Positions 1-7,595 of a DNA stretch of 64,000 bases are shown here, in pieces. The stretch's first letter is position 1. Every line of letters starts with the position of its first letter. Source of the stretch: Mangrovibacterium marinum (GTDB taxonomy: Bacteria; Bacteroidota; Bacteroidia; Bacteroidales; Prolixibacteraceae); the NCBI RefSeq assembly GCF_003046625.1, contig NZ_QAAD01000001.1:62001-126000 (forward strand). The letters run 5' to 3'. The notes beneath the pieces were generated by a model. It searched no databases, was not told the origin of the DNA, and was given only the letters and a program-made list of their open reading frames with translations. The position numbers were made by a program, and so were the translations under genes.

Positions 1-179
1 GTATCCGAGTAAACAATCTGGAAATCTTCACCATTGACAATCCCTTTAATCCGGTGGCGGGTTGTTTGCATCTTTTTGGTAATGATCGACAAACGCTCGC
101 CCACCAAAGCGTTCATGATCGTTGATTTCCCGACATTGGGGTTTCCGATAATATTGACAAAACCTGATTTATGCGCCAT
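1..179 (-). CDS. era: GTPase Era, N-terminal part (cut by window edge)
   Basis: The first 59 codons of a gene that runs off the left edge. The translation begins [20 protein letters not shown], with the P-loop GNPNVGKS at residues 12-19, the effector-like stretch QTTRHRI and the following GIV. That combination is typical of Era, the essential GTPase that binds 16S rRNA near its 3' end during 30S assembly. The KH RNA-binding domain would lie outside the window. The ATG at 177-179 is the only start that leaves a normal N-terminus, and a TAnnTTTG box lies 32 bases upstream. Der/EngA is less likely because of the QTTRHRI motif. Confidence 0.93.
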   Translation of the reverse strand, partial: MAHKSGFVNIIGNPNVGKSTIMNALVGERLSIITKKMQTTRHRIKGIVNGEDFQIVYSD

Positions 180-210
180 TTATTTAAAAATGAATGATTT
201 AAAAACGCCG

Positions 211-218
211 CAAAGATA
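211..218 (-). promoter_or_regulatory. Candidate -7 box for era
   Basis: On the minus strand this reads TATCTTTG, a full match to the Bacteroidota -7 consensus TAnnTTTG, 32 bases before the era ATG. No clear TTTG -33 box at the usual 19-21 base spacing was found, so the call rests on the -7 element and its position. Confidence 0.45.
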
Positions 219-469
219 ATCAATAAATTGAATTGCAACAGCGCGGAATCAAACATCGCTGATTTTGCGAAATTACTGCAACCGGAAAAAGCAGCAGGAG
301 TCCGCAGGAATAGCCAACAGCGATGAAAAGCAAGAGTTTTCGGATAGCCGGTTGGCCTGGTTATCCGGTTGTCGTGGTTGTCAGAAGTTGTCGCTCCACC
401 TCTCATCAAAACAAGTTATTGGCATTCCACCTTAGTGTCTTTGCGTGGTAGACTTTCACGAAAAACATT

Positions 470-920
470 CATGATTCCCGGGAATCACCAACAGGAATGA
501 AAGTTTAGGATTCTTTCAACTATACTGTTGTCGTTGTTTTCAAAAGTTGTCGGGTTGTCGTGTTTTCAAAAAGTTATCAAGTTGTTGTCCAAAACAGCAT
601 CACCGAGCAAGGAGGTGGTTTGATTAATGAGGAAGAGTTGGAACCGAGTGGCCTATTTTTATCAAGACCGGAATCAAACGAAAAGCTTAGAGAAACCGGG
701 AAGCTCCGTCGCGAGACGGAGATCACCCGGCTGAACTTAGCTTTTCGGCAGATGGAGGTTGCAGATAAAAATCAGCCATGAAAAGCACGTTTAAGTGAAT
801 GCAAAACAAGCTTGCTTGATTTTTGCTGAGCGTAGTGCTTTCTGCAATTTTTTGTTTCGTTTTTGTGTCACTACAAAAATGAAAACCCGTCCGGTAGGAC
901 AAAGTTCCTTTTTTGATCAA
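470..920 (+). repeat. Composite dispersed repeat, copy A
   Basis: It starts with the perfect 16-bp palindrome TGATTCCCGGGAATCA at about 472-487. A block of repeated gttgtc/gttttcaaaagttgtc motifs follows (about 524-600), and then a segment with ggaagctccgtcgcgagacg. It ends with a block reading tttgtttcgtttttgtgtca and ccgtccggtaggacaaag (about 848-905). Diverged or shortened copies lie at about 32275-32612 (inverted) and, in pieces, at 58496-58629 and 59224-59435. The minus-strand reading SYRTGFHFCSDTKTKQ recurs in several copies but is not kept as a long frame, so I treat it as repeat sequence and not protein. Confidence 0.75.
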
Positions 921-1060
921 AAGTCGAAATGGAAATGGTTCGGTTCTGAAATGACTTTCTGATAGCCTGTTGTCAGAAGTTGTCGGGTTGTCGCTCCACC
1001 TCTCATCAAAACCAAGTATTGGCTTTGCAACTTAGCGCCTCTGGGTGGTAAGACTTTCAG

Positions 1061-1098
1061 AAAAAATAAAGCGGCGACCCCACCTCTGGAATCGCCGC
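1061..1098 (-). terminator. Intrinsic terminator after the 1157-1870 lipoprotein gene
   Basis: Minus-strand hairpin with arms GCGGCGA (1071-1077) and TCGCCGC (1092-1098), followed by a T-rich tract read from 1070 down to 1061. It sits about 60 bases past the stop of the lipoprotein gene. Confidence 0.75.
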
Positions 1099-1156
1099 CT
1101 GCTTTTAACCCTTTTGTTGTTCTATCGTTCCTACGAACAGAATGAGTTCATGATCC

Positions 1157-1870
1157 TTACTCAGCAGGAGTTGTCTGTCCCCAAACAATGTGATCCTCAG
1201 CTATTGAAATTGCTTGGTAGTAACTTGCGCTGCCACTTAGCAAGCCCGTGATCTCCAAGGTATAGGTTGTTCCCTCGGCCGGCGCTTCAGCCCACGAACC
1301 TTGTTGGGTTGAAATGGTATAGTCGGTTTTATTTCCAACTAAATAACCGGCGTTAGTTGTTGAGCTAAAAATGATCTCGCCTTCCGGGTTCCGCAACGAC
1401 ACCACAATGGCGTCCGCATCTTCCACTTCCTCCCAACTCAGCTCTACTTCATCATCCGAAACAACCACGCTCGTGATGATGGCAGGATCCAACACTTCGT
1501 CGCTCAAAGCATCAACCGAAGTCGTTGATAAGCCCGAAGCAAACGTATAGTTAAACGTATAACTACCCTCGGCAGGCAGGCTGGTGGTGTACACTTCATT
1601 ATTGGAGAAGTAACCCGACTCGCTGCTTAAGGTATAAGTCGCCCCTCCCGGACCGCTTACCGTTACAGAGGTAGGTACCTCATATTGACCAACAGCCTCC
1701 AGATGCAATGCGTAAACCACAGTCGCATCTTCTCCTTCGGTGGCCGGTGCCTCCAGTTTCGAAATCACATAAGCTTCTCCCACTCCGTACGGAGTCGGGT
1801 CGTCGTCGTTACAAGCTGTCAAACCGGCAAACATGGCCAGGATCAATCCTTTTGCAAAAATTTTCTTCAT
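1157..1870 (-). CDS. Hypothetical lipoprotein (237 aa)
   Basis: Starts MKKIFAKGLILAMFAGLTAC, a type II signal peptide with lipobox LTAC followed by NDDDP, so it is predicted to be lipidated and surface or outer-membrane bound. The body is acidic and rich in Val, Ser, Thr and Tyr, with no motif I can name. Residues ~130-235 look like a fibronectin-type or Ig-like beta-sandwich (VELSWEEVEDADAIVVSLRN). The frame stays open for ~195 codons upstream of this ATG only because it passes through the 21-bp minisatellite, and the signal peptide fixes the start at 1868-1870. It could be a carbohydrate- or protein-binding surface protein, but the function is unknown. Confidence 0.75.
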   Translation of the reverse strand: MKKIFAKGLILAMFAGLTACNDDDPTPYGVGEAYVISKLEAPATEGEDATVVYALHLEAVGQYEVPTSVTVSGPGGATYTLSSESGYFSNNEVYTTSLPAEGSYTFNYTFASGLSTTSVDALSDEVLDPAIITSVVVSDDEVELSWEEVEDADAIVVSLRNPEGEIIFSSTTNAGYLVGNKTDYTISTQQGSWAEAPAEGTTYTLEITGLLSGSASYYQAISIAEDHIVWGQTTPAE

Positions 1871-2030
1871 AGCTTTTTTATCGTTTTTAAGTTGAATGTT
1901 ATGACCGATAGATGGTCGTATTGCGAAAAGGTTGCGAGCGGCTTTCATTATTTTTACAGAAGAAGAAAAATATCCGACTAAACGAAGGCCGCCCCATTCA
2001 TTAACAATCCGGAACGGCGGTTTCGTATTT

Positions 2031-2345
2031 ACGGAGGGTCCACCAGAGCTCACGGAAGGTCGACCAGAGCTCAACGAAGCCCCACTAGAACTCACGGAAG
2101 CTCCACCCGGACTCACGGAGGTTCCAACAGAGCTCAACGATGCCCCACCGGAACTTACGGAGGCTCCACCAGAGCTCAACAAAGCCCCACCGGAACTTAC
2201 GGAGGCTCCACCAGAGCTCAACGAAGCCCCACCAGAACTTACGGAGGCTCCACCAGAGCTCAACGAAGCCCCATCAGAACTTACGGAGGCTCCACCCGTG
2301 CTCACGGAAGGTCGTTCTGCACTCACGAAAGGTCCACCAGAGCTC
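2031..2345. repeat. 21-bp tandem repeat (minisatellite), 15 units
   Basis: Fifteen back-to-back 21-base units fill 2031-2345 without spacers. Two unit types tend to alternate: acggaggctccaccagagct+c and aacgaagccccaccagaact+t. Because 21 is a multiple of 3 and the unit has no stop in several frames, it reads as open protein on both strands (TEAPPEL/NEAPPEL on plus, SSGGASV-like on minus). It lies between the menE stop (2418) and the lipoprotein ATG (1870). Unit 15 runs into aacatgg, and unit 1 is preceded by non-repeat sequence. Confidence 0.9.
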
Positions 2346-2417
2346 AACATGGTCAACTTTGCCTTCAACATTGATCCAACCGACACAAAATCGAGGCAAC
2401 CGAAAAAAATGGCCGGT

Positions 2418-3578
2418 TCACAGTTGGTCGGGCGGCAAACGTTTGATTTTGCCATTGCCGGTGCGGGGAAGGGCCGGGGTGAAAATAATTTCGCCGGGCT
2501 GTTCGTAGCGGCTGAGGCGCTCGTTGCAGCTTTCGCGCAGTTGGGAAATCAGTCCGGCGCTTTCGGTTCCCTCAACAACCAGTACCAGGCGGGCGCCCAG
2601 GCGTTCGTCGGGTTTCGAGGAAATGTAAAAAGGAAGGTCGATGGCGCTTTCCAGCTTCCCCTCCAGCTCTTCGGGCGAAAACTTCAGGCCGCCCGAGATG
2701 ATGCGGTTGTCGGCCCGCCCGAGGATCCGGAAGGTGCGTTCATCCTTCAGTTCGCCCAGATCGTTGGTTTGCAGGAAGCCGTTTTCCAGCCCGGGCATTT
2801 CAATGCGGACACATCCGTTCTCATTCAATTTCACGCTGATCCCGTCGAGGCCGTGATACCAGCCGTCTTTCCCGGGGCCGTTCAACTGGCGCAGGGCAAT
2901 GTGGGTGGCCGTTTCGGTCATGGCATAGCTCGAATAGCAGGTGGTTTGAACTTGCTGCAGCTTTTCTTCCAGCGAAACCGGGATGGCAGAGCCGCCAAGG
3001 AGCAGAAAGTCCAGATTCCGCCGGTCAAATTTCAAATTCCAAATTCCAAACTCCAAAATTTTGGAGACCTGGTTGATGACCATCGCGGCAAATTTAAAGT
3101 GAAGGCCGGATTGAAGGACCTCGAAGTCGGTGGCGGGGTCCACCAGATGCAAATCCAGTTGCCCGATCAACGCCCTCACAATCATCAGCTTCCCGGCAAT
3201 GTAGCGCGCAGGCAGGCAATGCAGCACACGATCGCCCGCTTTTAAGTTGAAAAAGCGAATGGTGCGCAGCGCGCTGGCCGCCACAAAATCTTTTTTCAGC
3301 AGGATGTTTTTGGGCTCGCCCGTGCTGCCCGAAGTCTTCACCTCGATATAATCCCGGGCGTCGTACCATTCGGCCAGAAAGTCGAGCCAGTCGCGCTCCC
3401 AGCCAGTGGCGTTTTCGCGACCGGCGATCAGCTCGTCAACCCTTGTTGGCCGATTGTTGAGGGTGATATGTGTGGGAAAGAGTTTCAAGTTATGAGTTTC
3501 GAGTTTTGAGTTCCAGGTTTCGAGTTTCAAGTTCGTTTTCTGCGACTGCGACTGAACACTGCGACTATCTGATGTCAT
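2418..3578 (-). CDS. menE: o-Succinylbenzoate-CoA ligase MenE
   Basis: An ANL-family adenylating enzyme that activates o-succinylbenzoate with ATP and CoA in menaquinone synthesis. Motifs seen: TSGSTGEPK (82-90), AMTET (219-223), GRADNRIISGGLKFS (about 288-302) and the C-terminal RTGNGKIKR (372-380) with its catalytic Lys. At ~386 aa it is short for the superfamily but normal for Bacteroidota MenE. Two oddities. The first ~34 residues (KLETWNSKLETHNLKL) and an internal loop (about 174-187, ILEFGIWNLKF) are both encoded by simple gaattc/tttgaa-like repeats. The annotated ATG may therefore lie in repeat sequence, although no better start is evident. Last gene of the men operon, 45 bases after menC. 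Confidence 0.9.
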   Translation of the reverse strand: MTSDSRSVQSQSQKTNLKLETWNSKLETHNLKLFPTHITLNNRPTRVDELIAGRENATGWERDWLDFLAEWYDARDYIEVKTSGSTGEPKNILLKKDFVAASALRTIRFFNLKAGDRVLHCLPARYIAGKLMIVRALIGQLDLHLVDPATDFEVLQSGLHFKFAAMVINQVSKILEFGIWNLKFDRRNLDFLLLGGSAIPVSLEEKLQQVQTTCYSSYAMTETATHIALRQLNGPGKDGWYHGLDGISVKLNENGCVRIEMPGLENGFLQTNDLGELKDERTFRILGRADNRIISGGLKFSPEELEGKLESAIDLPFYISSKPDERLGARLVLVVEGTESAGLISQLRESCNERLSRYEQPGEIIFTPALPRTGNGKIKRLPPDQL

Positions 3579-3623
3579 TTCTCAGGTCCCATCGCCATGC
3601 TCTTCTCCCCATGCTCCCGGCCG

Positions 3624-4649
3624 CTACAGTCCGAATCCCTTCGCAGGGTCAAACCACAACTGCTCGCCCCGGATTTCCAGCGGCGACTCAATGTTGTTGG
3701 TAAACAGCTGTCCGGTTCCGAGGCCCTGATGCATGTGCACATTTTTCGTAAAAGTCCACTGTGCAATGGCGTTCAGCCCGATATTTGATTCCAGGTACGA
3801 GGTAATCCACCAACCAATATTTCGGTCCCTGGCCAGCTCAATCCATTCGTCGCAACCCGCCAGGCCACCGTGTAAACTGGGTTTCAACACCAGGTATTGC
3901 GGGCGGACCATATCCAGCAGCAGTTCCTTGTCTTCGCGTTTGTTGAGGCCGATCAGCTCTTCATCCAGCGCAATGGGCAGGGGCGTTTCGTCGCACAGCT
4001 TGGCCAGGTCGGCCCAGCGTCCGGCAATAATCGGTTGCTCAATCGAGTGTAGTTGAAGTTCTGCCAGCCGTTCGAGCTTTTGCCAGGCCTCATCGACCTT
4101 AAAACCTCCGTTGGCATCAACCCGCAGCGTAATTTGTTCGGGGCTGAAGCGTTCCCGGATGGATTGCAGCATAAGCAGCTCTTTCTCAAAATCCAGGGCA
4201 CCAATCTTTAGCTTGATGCAGCGGAAACCAGCGGCCAGCTTGGCTTCAATCTGCTGTTGCATACTCTCGGCCTCGCCCATCCAGATCAGTCCGTTGATCG
4301 AAATTCCGGCTTTCCCTTCGGTAAAAGCTGAGGGGTAGAGAATGCGTTGTCCCCCGTTTTGCAGGTCGAGCAAAGCCGTTTCCAAAGCAAAACGAAGCGA
4401 CGGGTAGTCGAGCAGCAGTTCCTCGTTCTCGAAAAAGTGCATCGGGTCCGAGCAGACATCTTCGATCAGGTAGTCAATTTGCTCGGGTGTTTCCTTGCTC
4501 AGTCCGGGAAGCGGGGCACATTCGCCCAAACCGGTTTTCCCGTTCTCTTCGATATAGAGATACCATACCGTTCGCGTCTTCAACACCCCGCGCGAAGTAC
4601 CTGCCGGCTGTTTAAATTCGAGCTCGTATTTCTTGAAGTAACCAATCAT
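3624..4649 (-). CDS. menC: o-Succinylbenzoate synthase MenC
   Basis: Enolase-superfamily enzyme that dehydrates SHCHC to o-succinylbenzoate. The 341-residue protein has the expected residues: the KxK pair K146/K148 (CIKLKIG), metal ligands D178 (RVDANGG), E204 (SIEQP) and D229 (ALDEE), and the second catalytic lysine K256 (LVLKPSLHGG). The ATG follows directly on the menA stop (4650-4652) with no spacing, so the two are surely co-transcribed and probably translationally coupled. The dipeptide-epimerase branch of the family is made unlikely by the men context. Confidence 0.93.
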   Translation of the reverse strand: MIGYFKKYELEFKQPAGTSRGVLKTRTVWYLYIEENGKTGLGECAPLPGLSKETPEQIDYLIEDVCSDPMHFFENEELLLDYPSLRFALETALLDLQNGGQRILYPSAFTEGKAGISINGLIWMGEAESMQQQIEAKLAAGFRCIKLKIGALDFEKELLMLQSIRERFSPEQITLRVDANGGFKVDEAWQKLERLAELQLHSIEQPIIAGRWADLAKLCDETPLPIALDEELIGLNKREDKELLLDMVRPQYLVLKPSLHGGLAGCDEWIELARDRNIGWWITSYLESNIGLNAIAQWTFTKNVHMHQGLGTGQLFTNNIESPLEIRGEQLWFDPAKGFGL

Positions 4650-5558
4650 CTAGTAAGCTAAGATTAACCCGAGCGAGAACAGCAGCGTGAATGCCAGCGT
4701 TCCCAAAGCCAGGCGTTTCAGGAATGGATCGAGTAAGCGATCCTCTTTGGTGTTGTATATCTTGATCAAATCTATCAGGAAGAGCGGCAAAGTCAGCAGG
4801 AATAACCATTGCCAGGCCGATTCCTGTTGGTGCAGGGTGAAGACGATGGCCGCGATCCATCCCCACGCAATGATGGCGATGTGGTAGATGCGGCTGTTGC
4901 GGCTTCCCATTTTCACAGCCATGGTCATCTTTCCCGACTGTTGGTCGTTCTGGATGTCGCGCATGTTGTTCAGGTTTAACACCCCTGCACTAAAAAATCC
5001 CATGCTGATGGCCGGAAGCATGATGGCTGTTTCGAAAAAGTTGCTGTGCAAAAAGAAGACGCCAATCACAGGCAACAGGCCAAAGAACAGGAACACCGAC
5101 AGGTCGCCCAGCCCAATGTATCCGTACGACTTTTTACCGGCTGTGTAAAAATAGGCAGCCAGTAGTGCCAGTATACCCAAGCCGATGAAGCCGAAAAAGG
5201 CAATTTTGCAAAATGCCCAGGTTCCGGCGTAAACCAGGGCAATACCTAAAATGAAACTTAGCCCGCCAACGACGATCATGCCTTTTTTCATTTCCGACGG
5301 CGTGATTTCTCCTCCCTGCATGGTACGCGTTGGTCCCAACCGCTGGTGATTGTCGGTTCCTTTTTGAAAATCGCCGTAGTCGTTGGCAAAGTTCGAGAAA
5401 ATCTGAATCAGGGTTGCCGTCACAACGGCCAAAATGAAAACGGTGAGGTTGAAAGCCCCGTAAAAGGCAGCCAGCGCCGAGCCCATTACAATGCCCGACA
5501 AAGCCAGCGGTAAAGTGCGCAGCCGTGCTGCTTTGATCCAACTTTTGGGTGTTGCCAT
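4650..5558 (-). CDS. menA: 1,4-Dihydroxy-2-naphthoate polyprenyltransferase MenA
   Basis: UbiA-family membrane prenyltransferase that attaches the isoprenoid tail to DHNA. I chose the ATG at 5556-5558 (MATPKSWIKAARLRTLPLAL) because the 39 codons upstream read through intergenic sequence. The first Asp-rich motif is NDYGDF, close to NFAND in the family. The second is in the loop NMRDIQNDQQSGK. About eight or nine hydrophobic segments follow, and the length (302 aa) is normal. It lies 154 bases after menB and abuts menC. Confidence 0.93.
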   Translation of the reverse strand: MATPKSWIKAARLRTLPLALSGIVMGSALAAFYGAFNLTVFILAVVTATLIQIFSNFANDYGDFQKGTDNHQRLGPTRTMQGGEITPSEMKKGMIVVGGLSFILGIALVYAGTWAFCKIAFFGFIGLGILALLAAYFYTAGKKSYGYIGLGDLSVFLFFGLLPVIGVFFLHSNFFETAIMLPAISMGFFSAGVLNLNNMRDIQNDQQSGKMTMAVKMGSRNSRIYHIAIIAWGWIAAIVFTLHQQESAWQWLFLLTLPLFLIDLIKIYNTKEDRLLDPFLKRLALGTLAFTLLFSLGLILAY

Positions 5559-5712
5559 ACTTGTTGTTGGTTGCCGGTTTCTTGTTGCTGATTGCAAACA
5601 GCCGAATACCGGGGTTATGAATTGATATTGCCAAGAACACAAAGTTGTGAGAGAAGTTTCATTGCAGGAAATCAATCTCCGGGAACTCTGTGTTCTCTGT
5701 GGTTAACCCAAA

Positions 5713-6537
5713 TTAAGGGAACTTCGGATATTTTTTGAAGTCGGGCTTGCGTTTTTCCAGGAATGCGTGCTTTCCTTCCTGTGCTTCTTCGGTCAGGTAG
5801 TACAGCAGGGTTGCGTTACCGGCAAACTCCTGGATACCGATTTGACCATCCAGATCGGCGTTCATGCCGAGCTTCAGCATGCGCAAAGCCAACGGACTGT
5901 GTTCCTGCATTTTTTGAGCCCAGGCAACCACTTCGTCTTCCAGCTGATCCAATGGAACAACTTTATTCACCAAACCCATTTCCAATGCTTCTGCTGCGTT
6001 ATATTGACGGCACATGAACCAGATTTCGCGGGCTTTCTTTTGTCCAACCACGCTGGCCAGGTACGATGATCCCAAACCTGCATCGAAGCTACCTACTTTC
6101 GGTCCGGTTTGTCCGAAGATGGCGTTCTCGCTGGCGATACTGATGTCGCAAACCACGTGCAACACGTGTCCGCCGCCAATGGCATAGCCGTTCACCATCG
6201 CAATCACTGGTTTCGGCATGCTGCGGATTTGTTTCTGCACTTCCAGGATGTTCAGACGGGGAATACCGTTTTCGTCGATGTAACCGCCCGTGCCTTTCAC
6301 GTTTTGGTCGCCACCCGAGCAGAATGCTTTGTCACCGGCACCGGTCAGTACAATCACATTGATGTTATTGTCCTCGCGGCAGATGTGCAACGCATCGCTG
6401 ATGTTGTTCACCGTTGTTGGGCGGAAAGCGTTGCGCACCTGTTCGCGGTTGATGGTGATTTTACCAATTCCATCGTAATAGTCGAAGAAAATATCTTCGT
6501 ATTCTTTAATGGTTTCCCATTGTCTTTTAGTACTCAT
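5713..6537 (-). CDS. menB: 1,4-Dihydroxy-2-naphthoyl-CoA synthase MenB
   Basis: Crotonase-fold enzyme that closes the second ring from o-succinylbenzoyl-CoA. The 274-residue protein shows the CSGGDQ oxyanion segment (73-78), GGGHVLH (121-127) and [10 protein letters not shown] (143-152), all diagnostic of MenB within the crotonases. The GQTGP segment suggests the bicarbonate-independent or -dependent type cannot be judged without alignment. It is separated from menD by a transposase and its flanking repeats (6558-7591), so its transcription may depend on read-through or on a promoter inside the repeat. Confidence 0.95.
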   Translation of the reverse strand: MSTKRQWETIKEYEDIFFDYYDGIGKITINREQVRNAFRPTTVNNISDALHICREDNNINVIVLTGAGDKAFCSGGDQNVKGTGGYIDENGIPRLNILEVQKQIRSMPKPVIAMVNGYAIGGGHVLHVVCDISIASENAIFGQTGPKVGSFDAGLGSSYLASVVGQKKAREIWFMCRQYNAAEALEMGLVNKVVPLDQLEDEVVAWAQKMQEHSPLALRMLKLGMNADLDGQIGIQEFAGNATLLYYLTEEAQEGKHAFLEKRKPDFKKYPKFP

Positions 6538-6557
6538 TGTATCGTGTTTATTGTTAT

Positions 6558-6845
6558 ATTTTTAAGTTGCCCTTTCAGGGCGTGATCTCACAAATTTGGT
6601 CGTCACATAAACCCAAGGCGTTGCCGTTGGGCTGAAATAAGTTGTCCCTTCGGGACGTTGGGGCAGAAAACAAGTTCTCCGCGCTGCATTAGACTGAAGT
6701 AATCCGTCCGCTCAGGACGCAAAGGCAGCCAGTTATTGCCTTTTTCGTTTCTTCCGGGCTGAAAGCCCTGCTTAATTCAGCCCGGGGCAACACCCCGGGA
6801 ACTCAATGGGACAATTGCCAGCGCTGCGCCCTGTAAGGGCAGCTT
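6558..6845. repeat. RAYT-flanking direct repeat, copy 1 (~288 bp)
   Basis: Nearly identical, in the same orientation and at a constant offset of about 747 bases, to 7305-7591. It is built from several short inverted repeats: gccctttcagggc at its left end, cccttcggg, gggctgaaagccc, cccggggcaacaccccggg and gccctgtaagggc at its right end. This resembles the REP-like intergenic sequences common in Bacteroidota. The transposase stop codon lies in the last bases of this copy. Differences from copy 2 are scattered point changes such as ctcacaa against ctcgcaa. Confidence 0.92.
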
Positions 6846-7299
6846 AGTCTGTCCAAAGATAACGTTCATCGTAATCAATCCCATATTCTTTCAAAAATGC
6901 AAGCAGTTCTTCTTTAAAGGAAATTGTCTTGTGATGCTCTCGTTGATTTTCGATATACTTTTTTGTTTTGTTGTGAACGGATTGACTGACCGAAAAACCA
7001 GCGTAGCCCCCTTGCCAGGCAAATTGTTTATAATGGGAACCTTTTTCTTTGATCCATCTGCTGCTGTGCCTTTTGATTTCCTCGACCAGTTTTGCCAAAG
7101 CAATATTTTTTGACATGATACAAAGGATATGAACGTGATCGTTAGTTCCGTTTATACTTAGAGGAATGGATTCGTTGTCTTTGATAATTGCACCGACATA
7201 AGCGTACAGTTCGTTACAATCTTCCTCCATAATTTTCACCTCGTCTCTTTTGATGTGAAAAATCAAATGAACGTATAATTTAGATAGCGACTGAGACAT
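6844..7299 (-). CDS. IS200-like / REP-associated tyrosine transposase (RAYT)
   Basis: A 151-residue Y1 (HUH) transposase. The HUH motif is HVHIL (H55, H57) and the likely catalytic tyrosine is Y115 in KKYIENQREHH. These families cut and rejoin single-stranded DNA at hairpins. It appears intact. It lies between two ~288-bp direct repeats made of hairpins, with its stop inside copy 1 and its ATG a few bases outside copy 2. That arrangement fits a RAYT with its cognate repeat better than a plain IS200, which has no long direct repeats. It sits inside the men operon in the same orientation. Confidence 0.85.
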   Translation of the reverse strand: MSQSLSKLYVHLIFHIKRDEVKIMEEDCNELYAYVGAIIKDNESIPLSINGTNDHVHILCIMSKNIALAKLVEEIKRHSSRWIKEKGSHYKQFAWQGGYAGFSVSQSVHNKTKKYIENQREHHKTISFKEELLAFLKEYGIDYDERYLWTD

Positions 7300-7304
7300 A
7301 TTTC

Positions 7305-7591
7305 ATTTTTAAGTTGCCCTTTCAGGGCGTGATCTCGCAAATTTGTTCGTCACGTAAACCCAAGGCGTTGCCGTTGGGCTGAAATAAGCTGTCCCTTCGG
7401 GACGTTGGGGCAGAAAACAAGTTCTCCGCGCTGCATTGGGCTGAAGTAACCCGTCCGCTCAGGACGCAAAGGCAGCCAGTTATTGCCTTTTTCGTTTCTT
7501 CCGGGCTGAAAGCCCTGTTTAATTCAGCCCGGGGCAACACCCCGGGAACTCAATGGGCAAATGCCAGCGCTGCGCCCTGTAAGGGCAACTT
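7305..7591. repeat. RAYT-flanking direct repeat, copy 2 (~287 bp)
   Basis: Second copy of 6558-6845. It ends 4 bases before the menD stop codon, so the element inserted or duplicated exactly in the menD-menB gap without breaking either gene. It starts with the same tttttaagttgccctttcag and ends with gccctgtaagggcaactt. Confidence 0.92.
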
Positions 7592-7595
7592 TTTT

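Larger units (their letters stand above)
180..1060. other. Gene-free repeat-rich gap
   Basis: No ORF here looks like a gene. It contains a composite dispersed repeat (about 470-920) and, on both sides of it, two partial copies of another ~80-bp stretch (about 385-460 and 970-1065). Those partial copies share a run that reads gttgtcgctccacctctc followed by an aaaacaagt-like tail. Short ORFs in both directions appear to be chance readings through repeats. Confidence 0.7.

Noticed and set aside
560-920. Short ORFs 560-781 (plus) and 723-920 (minus) sharing SYRTGFHFCSDTKTKQ-like text with other gaps
   Set aside because: They lie in the composite repeat, and its copies are truncated, inverted and of different frames. 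Treated as repeat DNA; no family or conserved length.
2031-2345. CRISPR array
   Set aside because: The 21-bp repeats are directly tandem without unique spacers, and no cas gene is present.
1871-2455. N-terminal 195-codon extension of the lipoprotein at 1157-1870
   Set aside because: The minisatellite keeps the frame open by its 21-base period. The lipoprotein signal peptide with lipobox starts at 1870, so the extension is unlikely to be translated.
1932-3245. 437-codon plus-strand ORF with TEAPPELNEAPPEL repeats
   Set aside because: Reads antisense through menE and the 21-bp minisatellite. The repeat period (a multiple of 3) keeps it open. No start site, signal or codon pattern supports a protein.
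5134-5640. 168-codon minus ORF overlapping menA in another frame
   Set aside because: Shadow of menA, same strand and different frame, with no motif of its own.
6558-7591. Classical IS200 element
   Set aside because: IS200 has short subterminal hairpins and no long direct repeats. The ~288-bp repeats on both sides and the RAYT-like protein point to a REP-associated unit.
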